Source: Streptomyces sp. NBC_01716
GTDB lineage: Bacteria; Actinomycetota; Actinomycetes; Streptomycetales; Streptomycetaceae
NCBI RefSeq assembly: GCF_036248275.1
Contig: NZ_CP109181.1
Span: 5,704,001-5,768,000 of the forward strand
Direction: 5' to 3'
Length of the DNA stretch: 64,000 nt
The notes below the pieces were generated by a model. It was not told where the DNA came from. It ran no database searches and saw only the letters and a program-made list of their open reading frames with translations. A program made the translations under genes and the position numbers. Each line of letters opens with the position of its first letter. Position 1 is the first letter of the stretch. Below, one piece after another: positions 25,466 to 33,499 of this stretch.

Positions 25466-26326
25466 GTGTCTGTCCGGTTAGTGATCACTGATGCGATGTG
25501 GGGCCGGATCGAGCCGTTGATGCCGGCCGATCCGGTCCGTGGACGACGGTGGGCGGACCACCGCCGGACGCTGGAAGCCATCGCGTGGAAGTACCGCACC
25601 TGCTCGCCCTGGCGCGACCTGCCAGAGGAGTTCGGACCTTTTCAGACCGCTCACAAGCGTCTGATCAGGTGGGCCGTGGACGGTACATGGGAACGGATTC
25701 TCGCAGCAGTTCTTGCAGTGGCGGATGCTGATGACGACGTGGGTTGGACCGTCTCGGTGGACTCCACCGTCTGCCGGGCTCACCAGCATTCGGCCGGAGC
25801 CAGAAAAAGGGGGGCACCTGGCCGGTCCGAGCCCGAGGACCACGCGCTCGGACGTTCTCGCGGTGGCTTGAGCACGAAGGTCCACCTGGCCAGTGACAGC
25901 CAGGCCCGGCCTTTGTCTATCCACGTTACTGCGGGCCAGGCCGGTGACGCGCCGGCCTTCTAGGTGGTCATGGCCGGCATCCGGATCCCGCGGAGCGGAC
26001 TCGGCAGGCCAAGAACCCGCCCTGCGGTCGTCCTGGCGGATCGCGCCTACTCTTCCCGCGCGATTCGTGGGCACCTCCGTCGACGCGGCATCCGTGCGGT
26101 CATCCCGCAGCCCGCCGATCAGATCAGCCACCGCTTGCGGCGTGGCCGGACCGGAGGGCGCCCGCCCGGCTTCGACGCTGAGACGTACAAGGAGCGCAAT
26201 GCCGTCGAGCGGTGCATTGCCCGACGCAAGCAGTGGCGCGGCCTGGCCATGCGGACGGACAAACTCGCCATCGCCTACCAGGCCGCACTCCATCTTGCTG
26301 CCATCCTCATCTGGGCGCGGCGCTGA
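25466..26326 (+). pseudogene. IS5-family DDE transposase interrupted by one in-frame TAG
   Basis: A GTG start at 25466-25468 leads into VITDAMWGRIEPLMP and WKYRTCSPWRDLPEEFG, then the first catalytic Asp in SVDSTVCRAHQHSAGA. TAG occurs at codon 167 (25961-25963). The same frame resumes with VMAGIRIPR, the second Asp in VLADRAYSSRAIR, and the Glu in YKERNAVERCIARRKQWRG, to the end LIWARR. Homologues usually have an acidic residue where the TAG lies, so one base change (GAG to TAG) explains it. All three catalytic residues are otherwise present. The element is probably immobile unless the stop is read through or supplied in trans. Confidence 0.85.
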
Positions 26327-26736
26327 GCAGGGCGTCCGAAGAGTTCGTCAGTCCAGCCTATGGACGACGAGCAGGTTCCGCTCTTCGCTAAGGACGCCAG
26401 CCAGGGCGTGCCCGTTGTCGGCGTACGGACTTCTCTCCCGGCTGCACGCGGACGAGCGTCCCTCGCTGTTTCAGGTCCGGGTTCGTCCTCCGCAGTGTCA
26501 GCTCAAGGACTCACGCGCGCGGGTTCGCGGAGGTGCGGAAGCGCGGAACCAGCACGTCCTGCGTAAGTTCGTGGCAGTTGGGCGAGCGGGTTCAAACGGG
26601 TTGGAGCCGGCTTCCTGCTTGTTCTCACCTGGGTTGATCTGCCGTGTCGCTGTCACTGGCACAGGTCGGTCAGCGTCTTCAGGTCGACGGCGATTCCGTT
26701 GCCGAGTCGACCGGTCGTGGCCTCCGCCCGCAGGGG
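26327..26736. other. Non-coding stretch after the transposase
   Basis: About 410 bases. The expected IS right end is absent here. I see open frames but none with a ribosome site, motif or convincing codon pattern. It may hold remnants from the rearrangement that joined the transposase to the cargo genes. The regulator gene ends at its right edge on the minus strand. Confidence 0.5.
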
Positions 26737-27399
26737 TCAGGCTTGCACGAGGCCGCTCTGGTACGCGATCACGACGAGTTGTGCGCGGTCGCGGGCGTGG
26801 AGCTTCGTCATGGCGCGGTGGATGTGACTGCGGATGGTAAGGGGGCTGACGACGAGTTCTTCGGCGATCTCGGTGTTGGACATTCCGTGGGCAGCCAGGG
26901 CCATCACTTCGCGTTCGCGGGCGGTGAGGTCATTGAGACGCTCTGGGGATGCCAGCTGGGCTTCAGGTTCGGGCGCGGCCAGGAAGCGGGTGATGAGTGC
27001 CCGGGTTGCGAGGGGGGAAAGTAGTGATTCGCCTGCGGCCACGGTGCGAATGCCGGTCAGGAGCACGTCGGTGCTGACGTCCTTGCCCAGAAAGCCGCTC
27101 GCTCCGGCACGGAGGGCCTTGGCAACGTATTCATCGTTTTCGAACGTGGTGAGGATGAGGACACGGGTGTCCGCCAAGTCGGGATCGGAGCAGATGGTGA
27201 CGGTTGCGGCCAGGCCGTCGGTTCCGGGCATACGGATGTCCATGAGGACGACGTCGGGGTGGTGGGCGCGTGCGAGGTCAACCGCTTCGCTTCCGTCGAC
27301 GGCCTCACCGACCACGGTCATGTCAGGGGTGGTGTCGATGAGGATACGGAAGGTGGCCCGAAGGAGGGCCTGGTCGTCGGCGAGCAGGACGGTGGTCAT
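26737..27399 (-). CDS. NarL/LuxR-family response regulator
   Basis: 220 residues. Receiver: VLLADDQALLRATFRIL with acidic pair, phospho-acceptor Asp in VVLMDIRMPGTDG, and the Lys in GFLGKDVS. The C-terminal LuxR helix-turn-helix is LTAREREVMALAAHGMSNTE followed by LVVSPLTIRSHIHRAMTKL. It pairs with the kinase upstream, whose 3' end overlaps it by 77 bases. Last gene of the IS-bounded cargo on the minus strand. Likely target: the MMPL exporter gene behind the kinase, as in many actinobacterial resistance loci. The start is ATG 27397-27399. Confidence 0.92.
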   Translation of the reverse strand: MTTVLLADDQALLRATFRILIDTTPDMTVVGEAVDGSEAVDLARAHHPDVVLMDIRMPGTDGLAATVTICSDPDLADTRVLILTTFENDEYVAKALRAGASGFLGKDVSTDVLLTGIRTVAAGESLLSPLATRALITRFLAAPEPEAQLASPERLNDLTAREREVMALAAHGMSNTEIAEELVVSPLTIRSHIHRAMTKLHARDRAQLVVIAYQSGLVQA

Positions 27400-28606
27400 G
27401 TCGTTCGGCTTCCTTCTGGCTGTCGGTGGTGTGGTGTGGTGGCAGGGGCAGAGTGCACGTCACTTCGAAGCCGCCTTCTGGGCGGGGTCCTGCATGCAGC
27501 GTTCCGCCGGCGGAGTGGGCGCGCTCTTGCATGCCAATGAGTCCGAAGCCGCGACCGGAGGGAGGCGCGACCGAAACGCTGACGCCGTCGTTGCTGATTG
27601 TCAGCGTCAGCCGGTCCGCTGAGTAGACGAGGCGGACGTGGGCTGTCGTGGTGGCGGCGTGTTTGGTGACGTTGGTCAGGGCTTCCTGCACGATTCGGTA
27701 CGCGCTCAGGTCCGCTCCGGGTGGTAGCGGTCTGGCCTCGCCTTCGATCTCGATCCGGACGGTGAGACCAGCTGTGGCGAACGCTGCCATCAGTTCTTCG
27801 AGTTGATCCAGCCCGGGGGCAGGTCCCAAGGGTTCGGATTCGTTGTCCTGGCGCAAGAGCCCGACGGTTGCCTTCATCTCACGCAGAGCTGACGCGGTGG
27901 TCTCCTTCAGGCTGTCGAGCATTGCACCTGCCTGATCAGAATGGACGCGCACCAGGTGCGCGGCGGTGCCGGCCTGGGCGTTGGCCAGGGCCAGATGGTG
28001 GGCGACCACATCATGCAATTCGCGGGCGATCCGTATGCGTTCTTGAGCGACTCTGCGACGGGCTTCTTCTTCGCGTGTCTGTTCTGCGTCTTCGGCACGG
28101 GCACGTACCGCAGCAACGTAGTCGCGGCGGAGCTGCACGGCAGTGCCCAGGACGGCCGGAAGGAAGACCCAGGCGACGGGGTTGAGCGTGGCGAGCAGCA
28201 GATTGTGATGGCTCGGGTTGACGACGAGGGCAGTGGCGACCAGGAGCGCGGCGGTGAGGACGGCGCCGATGCGCGTGTTCTTGCGATCGGTGAACAGGCC
28301 CAGGGAGTAGAGCGCTGCCATGAGCGGGCCTTGCAGCAAGGGGGTGAGCAGATACCCCAGCGAGGCGTCGACCGCAGCGCACAGTGCGTTGACTGCCACT
28401 ACCGTGCGGGGGTGGCTGCGGCGCCAGAGGAGGGCGGCGCAGCCGATCGCCGACTGCAGCACCCCGGGCCAGATCGCGAGCTGCTGGTCAAGGACGAAGC
28501 TGCTGAATACGGTCCCGGCGACGGAGAATGCCAGCAGCCCCAGGATTAGCGCGATGTCCATCCTGCGGGGGTGCGGTTGCACGCGGTCAGGCCAGGGGGC
28601 GCTCAT
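27323..28606 (-). CDS. NarL-type sensor histidine kinase (HisKA_3)
   Basis: About 427 residues from ATG 28604-28606. Four or five hydrophobic segments fill the first 150 residues (ALILGLLAFSVAGTVFSSFV, VLTAALLVATALVV). The dimerisation H box is ERIRIARELHDVVAHHLALA, and the ATPase domain shows IVQEALTNVTKHA and GRGFGLIGMQERAHSAGG. There is no extracytoplasmic sensor domain, so it probably senses within or near the membrane, as in antibiotic- and envelope-responsive kinases. Its 3' end runs 77 bases into the regulator gene in another frame, an unusually long overlap that may give an extended C-terminus of little importance. Cargo gene of the IS-bounded segment. Confidence 0.9.
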   Translation of the reverse strand: MSAPWPDRVQPHPRRMDIALILGLLAFSVAGTVFSSFVLDQQLAIWPGVLQSAIGCAALLWRRSHPRTVVAVNALCAAVDASLGYLLTPLLQGPLMAALYSLGLFTDRKNTRIGAVLTAALLVATALVVNPSHHNLLLATLNPVAWVFLPAVLGTAVQLRRDYVAAVRARAEDAEQTREEEARRRVAQERIRIARELHDVVAHHLALANAQAGTAAHLVRVHSDQAGAMLDSLKETTASALREMKATVGLLRQDNESEPLGPAPGLDQLEELMAAFATAGLTVRIEIEGEARPLPPGADLSAYRIVQEALTNVTKHAATTTAHVRLVYSADRLTLTISNDGVSVSVAPPSGRGFGLIGMQERAHSAGGTLHAGPRPEGGFEVTCTLPLPPHHTTDSQKEAERHDHRPARRRPGPPSGHLPYPHRHHP

Positions 28607-28656
28607 CGGTCTCACTTTCCGTCTGTCGCTGCAACGAACTCGTGGATCATCAAAGC

Positions 28657-28695
28657 GTGCTGGGCCGTCCGCAGTCTTCGCGGACGGCCCAGCAC
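28657..28695. terminator. Strong hairpin terminator after the MMPL gene
   Basis: A perfect 16-bp stem (GTGCTGGGCCGTCCGC and complement) with a 7-base loop lies between the MMPL stop and the kinase start. It suggests the exporter and the two-component genes are separate transcripts. The rest of the 290-base gap shows nothing else. Confidence 0.85.
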
Positions 28696-28898
28696 CCACG
28701 GGCCCGAGGTCCTGTCGTGATCCATCGGGCCTCAGCCTCGGACAGGTTCCCTGACCATCCATGTCGACCCTGGGTAACAGCCTGTGCACCTTGCTTGGCA
28801 TCCATCAAGCCGGCTGCCGAGCCGGTCGTTCTCCCGAGTGCCGCCGGACGGTGGACAGTCATGCCTTGGTGCCGCCAGATCACAGGGCCCAGGGCCGG

Positions 28899-31109
28899 TC
28901 ACATACGCACCATTTCCTTGTCGTGCTGCAGCTCGGTGGAGGGTGGTGACTGGAGTGCTTCGCCTTCGACGTCGACGTTGGGCAGTGCCCTGTCGAGCCA
29001 GCGGGGCAGCCACCAGGCCCTGTCGCCGAGCAGGGCGAGGACGGCCGGCACGAGGGCCATGCGGACGACGAACGCGTCGAAGAGCACGGCGATCGCGAGG
29101 CCGAACCCGATGGTCTTGATCATCGGCTCGGCGGAGGCAATGAATGCGGAGAACACGGCGATCATGATGAGTGCGGCTGCGACGACGACGCGGGAGCTGT
29201 GTCGGAATCCGGTGACGACCGCCTGGGCGGGCCGGTCGCCGTGGACGTACGCCTCTCGCATGCGCGCCACGAGGAAGACCTCGTAGTCCATTGCGAGGCC
29301 GAAGACGATGCCGACCAGGAAGATCGGCATGAGGCTCATGATCGGACTGGGCTGCTCGACGCCGAGCAGCCCGGCGCCCCAGCCCCACTGGAAGACCGCG
29401 ACGACCGAGCCGAGGGCCGCCAGGACCGACAGCAGGAAGCCGAGGGCCGCCTTGATGGGGACCAGTACGGACCTGAAGACGACCAGCAGGAGAACGAAGG
29501 CCAAGCCCACAATGACTGCCAGGTACGGCACCAGGGCGTTCTGCAGCGCCTGGGCGACGTCGATGTTCATCGCCGTACTGCCCGTCACCTCGAATGTGGT
29601 GCCCGTGGACGACTCGGTCGCGGCCCGATCAGCGCGGATGGTGTGAATGAGTTCCTTGGTGGTCTCGTCGGTCGGTCCGGTAGTCGGTACGGCTGAGAAC
29701 ATCGCGGTATCGCCCGCAGGGTTGAACTTGGCCGGTGAGACGGAGACGACTCCGTCGGTGGCGTCGATCTCCTTGACGATGGTCTCGACCGCGGACTTCG
29801 GCTCGGCAGCACCCTTGGCATCCACCACGATGGTCAGCGGACCGTTGAAGCCGGCACCGAAGCCGTCGGCGAGCGCGTCATAGGCGCGGCGTTCGGTGGT
29901 CGAGGTGGGCTTGGACTCCTCGCCCGGCATGCCCATCTGAAGATCTGTCACCGGCAGCGCGAGGACTCCCAGACCGGCGACACCGGCGAGGAGGACCGGA
30001 ACCGGGCGGCGCAGTATGAATCGCGCCCAGCGGGTCCCGCCATTGGTCTGCGGAGTGCCGTCGTGCTGCTGGCCGCTGCGGTTGTGCTTGCGTGTCTTGC
30101 GCGAGAGGACGGCGTTCGGCCAGAAGCCGAGCAGCGCCGGGACAAGGGTGAGCGCGATGAGGACGGCGATCACGACGGCACCGGCCGCGGCAAGGCCCAT
30201 CTTGCTCAGCATCGGAACACCGACCACAGTGAGGCCGGCAAGCGCGATGACCACCGTGAGCCCGGCGAAGACGACCGCTGAACCGGCGGTCCCCGCCGCG
30301 AGACCAGCTGCCTCCTGGGGGGCACGTCCCTTGGCGCGCTCCTCGCGGTAGCGCGAGACGACGAACAGTGCGTAGTCGATCCCCACGGCGAGGCCGAGCA
30401 TGCTGGCCAGCGTGCCGGTCGTTATCGACAGACCAAAAGTGCTGCCCAGAGCCAGGATCGAGGCCATGCTGATGCCGACCCCGATGATCGCGGTGAGCAA
30501 CGGCAGACCGACGGCTGCCAGTGAACCGAACGTGATCAGCAGCACGACCGCCGCAAGGGCGATACCCATGCCCTCGGCCCCGCCGCCCGCCGCCGGCTGC
30601 GTCGCCAGTGCGGTTCCACCCACCTCGACGGTCAGGCCGTGCTTCTGAGCGACATCGATCGCGCTTTCCAGCGACTTCTTGGTGGCGTCGGTGAGGTCGT
30701 CGGCCGCCACCTTGTAGGTGACGGTCGCGTACGCCGTCTCGGCATCCTTGCTCACGGCCTTCGCCTGGAACGGGCTCACCACGGAGCCGGTCTGGGCACC
30801 GCCGCCGATCTCGTCGACGAGATCGTCGATGACTGCCCGATTGCCAGGTGCGGTGATCTTCTGACCGTCAGGGGCGACGAAAACGATCCGGGCGTCAGCC
30901 CCGCCGGAATGTGCCCAAGGGAAGCGCTCCTCCATCAGATCGAATGCCTTCTGCGCCTCGATCCCGGGCATGAAGGAGCCGTCTTCCTTGGCTGCGGGCG
31001 CCGTAGCGGCACCGGCACCGACGGCGACGAGGACGGCCACCCACACAAGTAGGACGGACCAGCGCCGTTGGAAGGCCGTACGGCCAAGGCGATAGAGGAA
31101 TGTAGCCAC
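28899..31109 (-). CDS. MMPL-family (RND) membrane exporter
   Basis: 736 residues with the two-fold MMPL plan: TM1 at about 16-36 followed by a periplasmic domain (to about 180), five TM segments (VVLLITFGSLAAVGLPLL and on), a cytoplasmic linker rich in charged residues near 370, then the second half with the same order. Conserved transmembrane acidic residues occur in GLAVGIDYALFVVSRYREE and GIVFGLAMDYEVFLVARMRE, the proton relay of the family. It exports lipids or hydrophobic drugs, substrate unknown. It is cargo of the IS-bounded segment next to a two-component system, an arrangement common for inducible resistance or envelope-lipid export. Confidence 0.92.
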   Translation of the reverse strand: MATFLYRLGRTAFQRRWSVLLVWVAVLVAVGAGAATAPAAKEDGSFMPGIEAQKAFDLMEERFPWAHSGGADARIVFVAPDGQKITAPGNRAVIDDLVDEIGGGAQTGSVVSPFQAKAVSKDAETAYATVTYKVAADDLTDATKKSLESAIDVAQKHGLTVEVGGTALATQPAAGGGAEGMGIALAAVVLLITFGSLAAVGLPLLTAIIGVGISMASILALGSTFGLSITTGTLASMLGLAVGIDYALFVVSRYREERAKGRAPQEAAGLAAGTAGSAVVFAGLTVVIALAGLTVVGVPMLSKMGLAAAGAVVIAVLIALTLVPALLGFWPNAVLSRKTRKHNRSGQQHDGTPQTNGGTRWARFILRRPVPVLLAGVAGLGVLALPVTDLQMGMPGEESKPTSTTERRAYDALADGFGAGFNGPLTIVVDAKGAAEPKSAVETIVKEIDATDGVVSVSPAKFNPAGDTAMFSAVPTTGPTDETTKELIHTIRADRAATESSTGTTFEVTGSTAMNIDVAQALQNALVPYLAVIVGLAFVLLLVVFRSVLVPIKAALGFLLSVLAALGSVVAVFQWGWGAGLLGVEQPSPIMSLMPIFLVGIVFGLAMDYEVFLVARMREAYVHGDRPAQAVVTGFRHSSRVVVAAALIMIAVFSAFIASAEPMIKTIGFGLAIAVLFDAFVVRMALVPAVLALLGDRAWWLPRWLDRALPNVDVEGEALQSPPSTELQHDKEMVRM

Positions 31110-31448
31110 GAGTCGGGAGTCTCCATTTCTGGTCTTGGGTAGGACTCAAGGCTGGCTGACCGGCCCTCATCGCGGCATCGTGCGTCTGCTGCCACTTCGG
31201 CCTGGTGAAATCGCACGAGGTGCACCCGCTCATGCCCTCCTCAGGTATGACACCCACCACCGGAACGCAGCCAGATCGCCGAGGACCACCTCCCCGGAGA
31301 AGCACACTCCGTCGCCGCCGTAGGGCGCAGCGTGCCTCTGAGCGATAGCGCACGCCGCAGACGAACGGCGAGACCAATAACGCTGAGCGAGCCGCAGCCT
31401 CGGCGGACTCCCTCCGCGCCGATGACCTCCATCGCTGACCACAAACGG
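31110..31448. other. Region upstream of the MMPL gene, inside the right IS end
   Basis: About 340 bases between the MMPL start and the right inverted repeat. It should contain the MMPL promoter. A 70-codon minus-strand frame (31230-31442) has no ribosome site and no known motif, so I do not call it. I see no transposase remnant. Confidence 0.5.
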
Positions 31449-31567
31449 TCAAAGAGACAGGCCCTAGGGCGTCCCGGGCCGGCGGTTGAGTACCGGTACT
31501 CACGCCGCCGTACGCGGAGTTGGCGAGCATGGGAGGCATCGTCCGCCGTCCACACCGGAGGCTTCTC

Positions 31568-32293
31568 ATGCTCAGCCGTACTGCCGCCGCACTGGTGCCG
31601 TTCTTCGGGCGTCTCACGGTCACGGTGGACGCCGAGGGGGAGTTGGCGCCCGGCAGCATCGTCGCCGCGAACCACACCTCGCTCAGCGATCCGGCGATCG
31701 TGCTCGCCGCGCTGCGTCAACTGGGTGTCGAGCCCGTCGTGATGGCGGCGGCGGGGCTGTGGCGCGTACCGCTCCTCGGGCGCGCGCTCGTGCGTGGCGG
31801 GCATGTCCCCGTCCGGCGCGCCGACCCACGGGCCGCCGGCTGCCTCGATGACGCGGCGGCGGCGCTCGCGCGTGGCCGGCTCGTCCTCATCTACGGCGAG
31901 GGCGGCATCCCGGAGGGCGGGGACGCCACCGAGCAGCCGCCCCGCCCGTTCCGTACGGGCCTGGCCCGGCTCGCCGCCGCCACCGGCGCGCCCGTGGTCC
32001 CCCTCGGACAGAGCGGCGCCCGGCGCGTCACCTCGGGCGGTGCCTTAAGGCAGTTCGCGGGCCTGGCGACCGCGCCCCTGCGCCGCCCTGACCTGCGGGT
32101 GCACATCGGCGCCCCGGTGCGGCTGACCGGTGATCCGGCGACCGCCACCGCGCAGGCACGTCACGCGGTGACCGACGCGTGGCGGACCGCCGCGCACCCG
32201 CACGGCGTACCGGCCGATCAGGCGGCCTTCCCGGCCTTCTCGATGGCGGCGGCGAGATCTTCGAGGATCGGCGCGCACTTGTCGTACGAGTAG
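31568..32293 (+). CDS. 1-acyl-glycerol-3-phosphate acyltransferase-like (PlsC) protein
   Basis: 241 residues from ATG 31568-31570 with GGAGG six bases upstream. PlsC motifs appear in order: IVAANHTSLSDP (NHxxxxD block I), GHVPVRRADPR (block II), LIYGEGGIPEGGD (FPEGTRS-like block III, degenerate), and GAPVVPLGQSG (block IV, VPV/I). It transfers acyl groups to lysophospholipids at the membrane. The last 25 residues are encoded antisense to the end of desE: the two genes overlap by 76 bases tail to tail, and that tail (FPAFSMAAARSSRIGAHLSY) shows no PlsC character. It sits immediately outside the IS-bounded unit. Confidence 0.8.
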   Translation: MLSRTAAALVPFFGRLTVTVDAEGELAPGSIVAANHTSLSDPAIVLAALRQLGVEPVVMAAAGLWRVPLLGRALVRGGHVPVRRADPRAAGCLDDAAAALARGRLVLIYGEGGIPEGGDATEQPPRPFRTGLARLAAATGAPVVPLGQSGARRVTSGGALRQFAGLATAPLRRPDLRVHIGAPVRLTGDPATATAQARHAVTDAWRTAAHPHGVPADQAAFPAFSMAAARSSRIGAHLSYE

Positions 32294-33249
32294 ATGGGCT
32301 CCGAGACGCGCGGAACGACCTGGCCCGCCTTGACCGCGGGCAGCCGCGCCCAAGTCGGCTTCGATGCCAGGGCGTCGGGCTGGAGGGCGGAGGAACGGTT
32401 GTCCATCATGATGATGTCGGCCGGGTACTTGTCGACGTTCTCCCAGCTCAGCTCCTCGAAGAAGCCCTGCGCGTTCACCTTCGGCTCCACGAACCGCACC
32501 CCGAGCTCCTGGAAGTAGAGGGTGTCGGCGGACATCTTGGCGAGCGAGACGTAGAACAGGTCCTGGCTCGCCGAGCCGGCCATCACCCTGATCTCCGGCC
32601 GGGACTTCGCAGCAGCCCGCAGCCGGCCCGCCGCCTTCTCGAATCTGGCCTTCGCGTCGGTGACCTTCTTGGCCTTCAGATCCGCACCCAGGGACTCGGC
32701 GAGGTCCGCGTGGCGCTGGATCGCCTTGGGGACGGTGGTCTCCGCGGCCAGGAGCGCCACGCTGGGGGCCAGCTTGAGGATCTTGTCCGTGGACTGCTCG
32801 GGGACGTACCAGAGTTCACCCTTGACCCACTGGGCGGTGACGAGCAGCTCCGGGGCGAGCGCCGCGTACTTCTCGACGTTGAACTCGCCCCAGACGTTGC
32901 CGAGTATCTCGACCTTGGTGACATCGAGGTCACCCGCCTGGATGTCCGGCTTGCCGTCCTTGGTGGTGGTCGGTCCGAAGACGCCCTTGACCTCGATCCC
33001 GTAGTCGTGGAGCGCGGCGGCGGTGCCGGTGAAGGCGACGATGCTCTTGGGGACGCTGTCCGCCTCGGCCGTCTCGCCGCGGTCGTCCTTGAAGGACCAG
33101 GGGCCCGCCTTCGCGTCGCCGGCCGCGTCCGATTCCCCCTTGTCGTCGTCGCTGTTCCCGCACGCGGCGAGCGCGACTCCGAGGCCGACGGCACCGCCCG
33201 CGGCGAGGAGCCCGCGGCGGCTGAGGGGCGAATGGAGTGCGTTGGGCAT
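32218..33249 (-). CDS. desE: Siderophore-binding lipoprotein, desferrioxamine-type (DesE)
   Basis: 343 residues. The twin-arginine-like start SRRGLLAAGGAVGLGVALAAC leads to a lipobox (LAAC) with lipidated Cys near 30. The mature part is a class III (FhuD/BtuF-like) binding protein: SIVAFTGTAAALHDYGIEVK, LAPELLVTAQWVKGE, DIIMMDNRSSALQPDALASK and a terminal SYDKCAPILEDLAAAIEKA. It captures ferrioxamines for import by separate permeases. A DmdR-type iron box lies 53 bases upstream. In S. coelicolor desE neighbours the biosynthetic desABCD; here those are absent. Synteny with acyl-CoA dehydrogenase on the other side is kept, supporting the symbol. Confidence 0.9.
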   Translation of the reverse strand: MPNALHSPLSRRGLLAAGGAVGLGVALAACGNSDDDKGESDAAGDAKAGPWSFKDDRGETAEADSVPKSIVAFTGTAAALHDYGIEVKGVFGPTTTKDGKPDIQAGDLDVTKVEILGNVWGEFNVEKYAALAPELLVTAQWVKGELWYVPEQSTDKILKLAPSVALLAAETTVPKAIQRHADLAESLGADLKAKKVTDAKARFEKAAGRLRAAAKSRPEIRVMAGSASQDLFYVSLAKMSADTLYFQELGVRFVEPKVNAQGFFEELSWENVDKYPADIIMMDNRSSALQPDALASKPTWARLPAVKAGQVVPRVSEPIYSYDKCAPILEDLAAAIEKAGKAA

Positions 33250-33301
33250 GTCGATGTCCGCTTTCGTACGCGCCGGAGACCGGCCGGTGGGCAGTTCAGG
33301 T

Positions 33302-33316
33302 AGGTTAGCCTAACCT
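33302..33316. promoter_or_regulatory. Iron box (DmdR/IdeR/DtxR-type operator)
   Basis: A perfect 15-bp palindrome AGGTTAGCCTAACCT lies upstream of desE and matches the core of the 19-bp DmdR box of streptomycetes. It should repress desE when iron is sufficient. Confidence 0.92.
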
Positions 33317-33392
33317 TCCTTGCCTGTGTGTACTGGGGCGCCGGTGAGGGATGGTGGGTGTCGATTCCGTCCGCGCATGACCCCGGAGCGGC

Positions 33393-33486
33393 ACCCGGCA
33401 ACCACCGCGACCACTGAGCCCGTCCGGTGATTGAGGACGGACCGGTCAGCACGAGGGCCAGGTCGTACGAACCCGGCAACCACCGC
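33393..33486. repeat. Short direct repeats around a small hairpin in the desE leader region
   Basis: ACCCGGCAACCACCGC occurs at 33393-33408 and again at 33471-33486. Between them, CCGTCC and GGACGG (33420-33440) form a hairpin with GTGATTGA in the loop, a stem-loop of the type scattered in Streptomyces intergenic DNA. It probably ends the acyl-CoA dehydrogenase operon. Confidence 0.6.
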
Positions 33487-33499
33487 ACCCGCCGGGGGG

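Larger units (their letters stand above)
25429..31463. mobile_element. 6.0-kb IS5-type unit carrying a two-component system and MMPL exporter
   Basis: The left end GGCGTGTCTCTTTGA (25429-25443) and the right end (31449-31463, read in complement as GGCCTGTCTCTTTGA) match at 14 of 15 bases. Both are flanked outside by CTAG (25425-25428 and 31464-31467), which reads as a 4-bp target duplication. The transposase sits 22 bases inside the left end, as in a simple IS5 element, but no right end follows it locally; that end occurs 5.1 kb later, past the response regulator, kinase and MMPL genes. The cargo codons look less G/C-rich than their surroundings. It may be one passenger-carrying transposon, or what remains between two IS copies after deletion. 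Confidence 0.65.

Noticed and set aside
26327..26736. Short plus-strand frames after the transposase as genes
   Set aside because: No ribosome sites, no motif, and composition like non-coding DNA.
31230..31442. 70-codon minus-strand frame upstream of the MMPL gene
   Set aside because: No ribosome site or known similarity; more likely promoter DNA.
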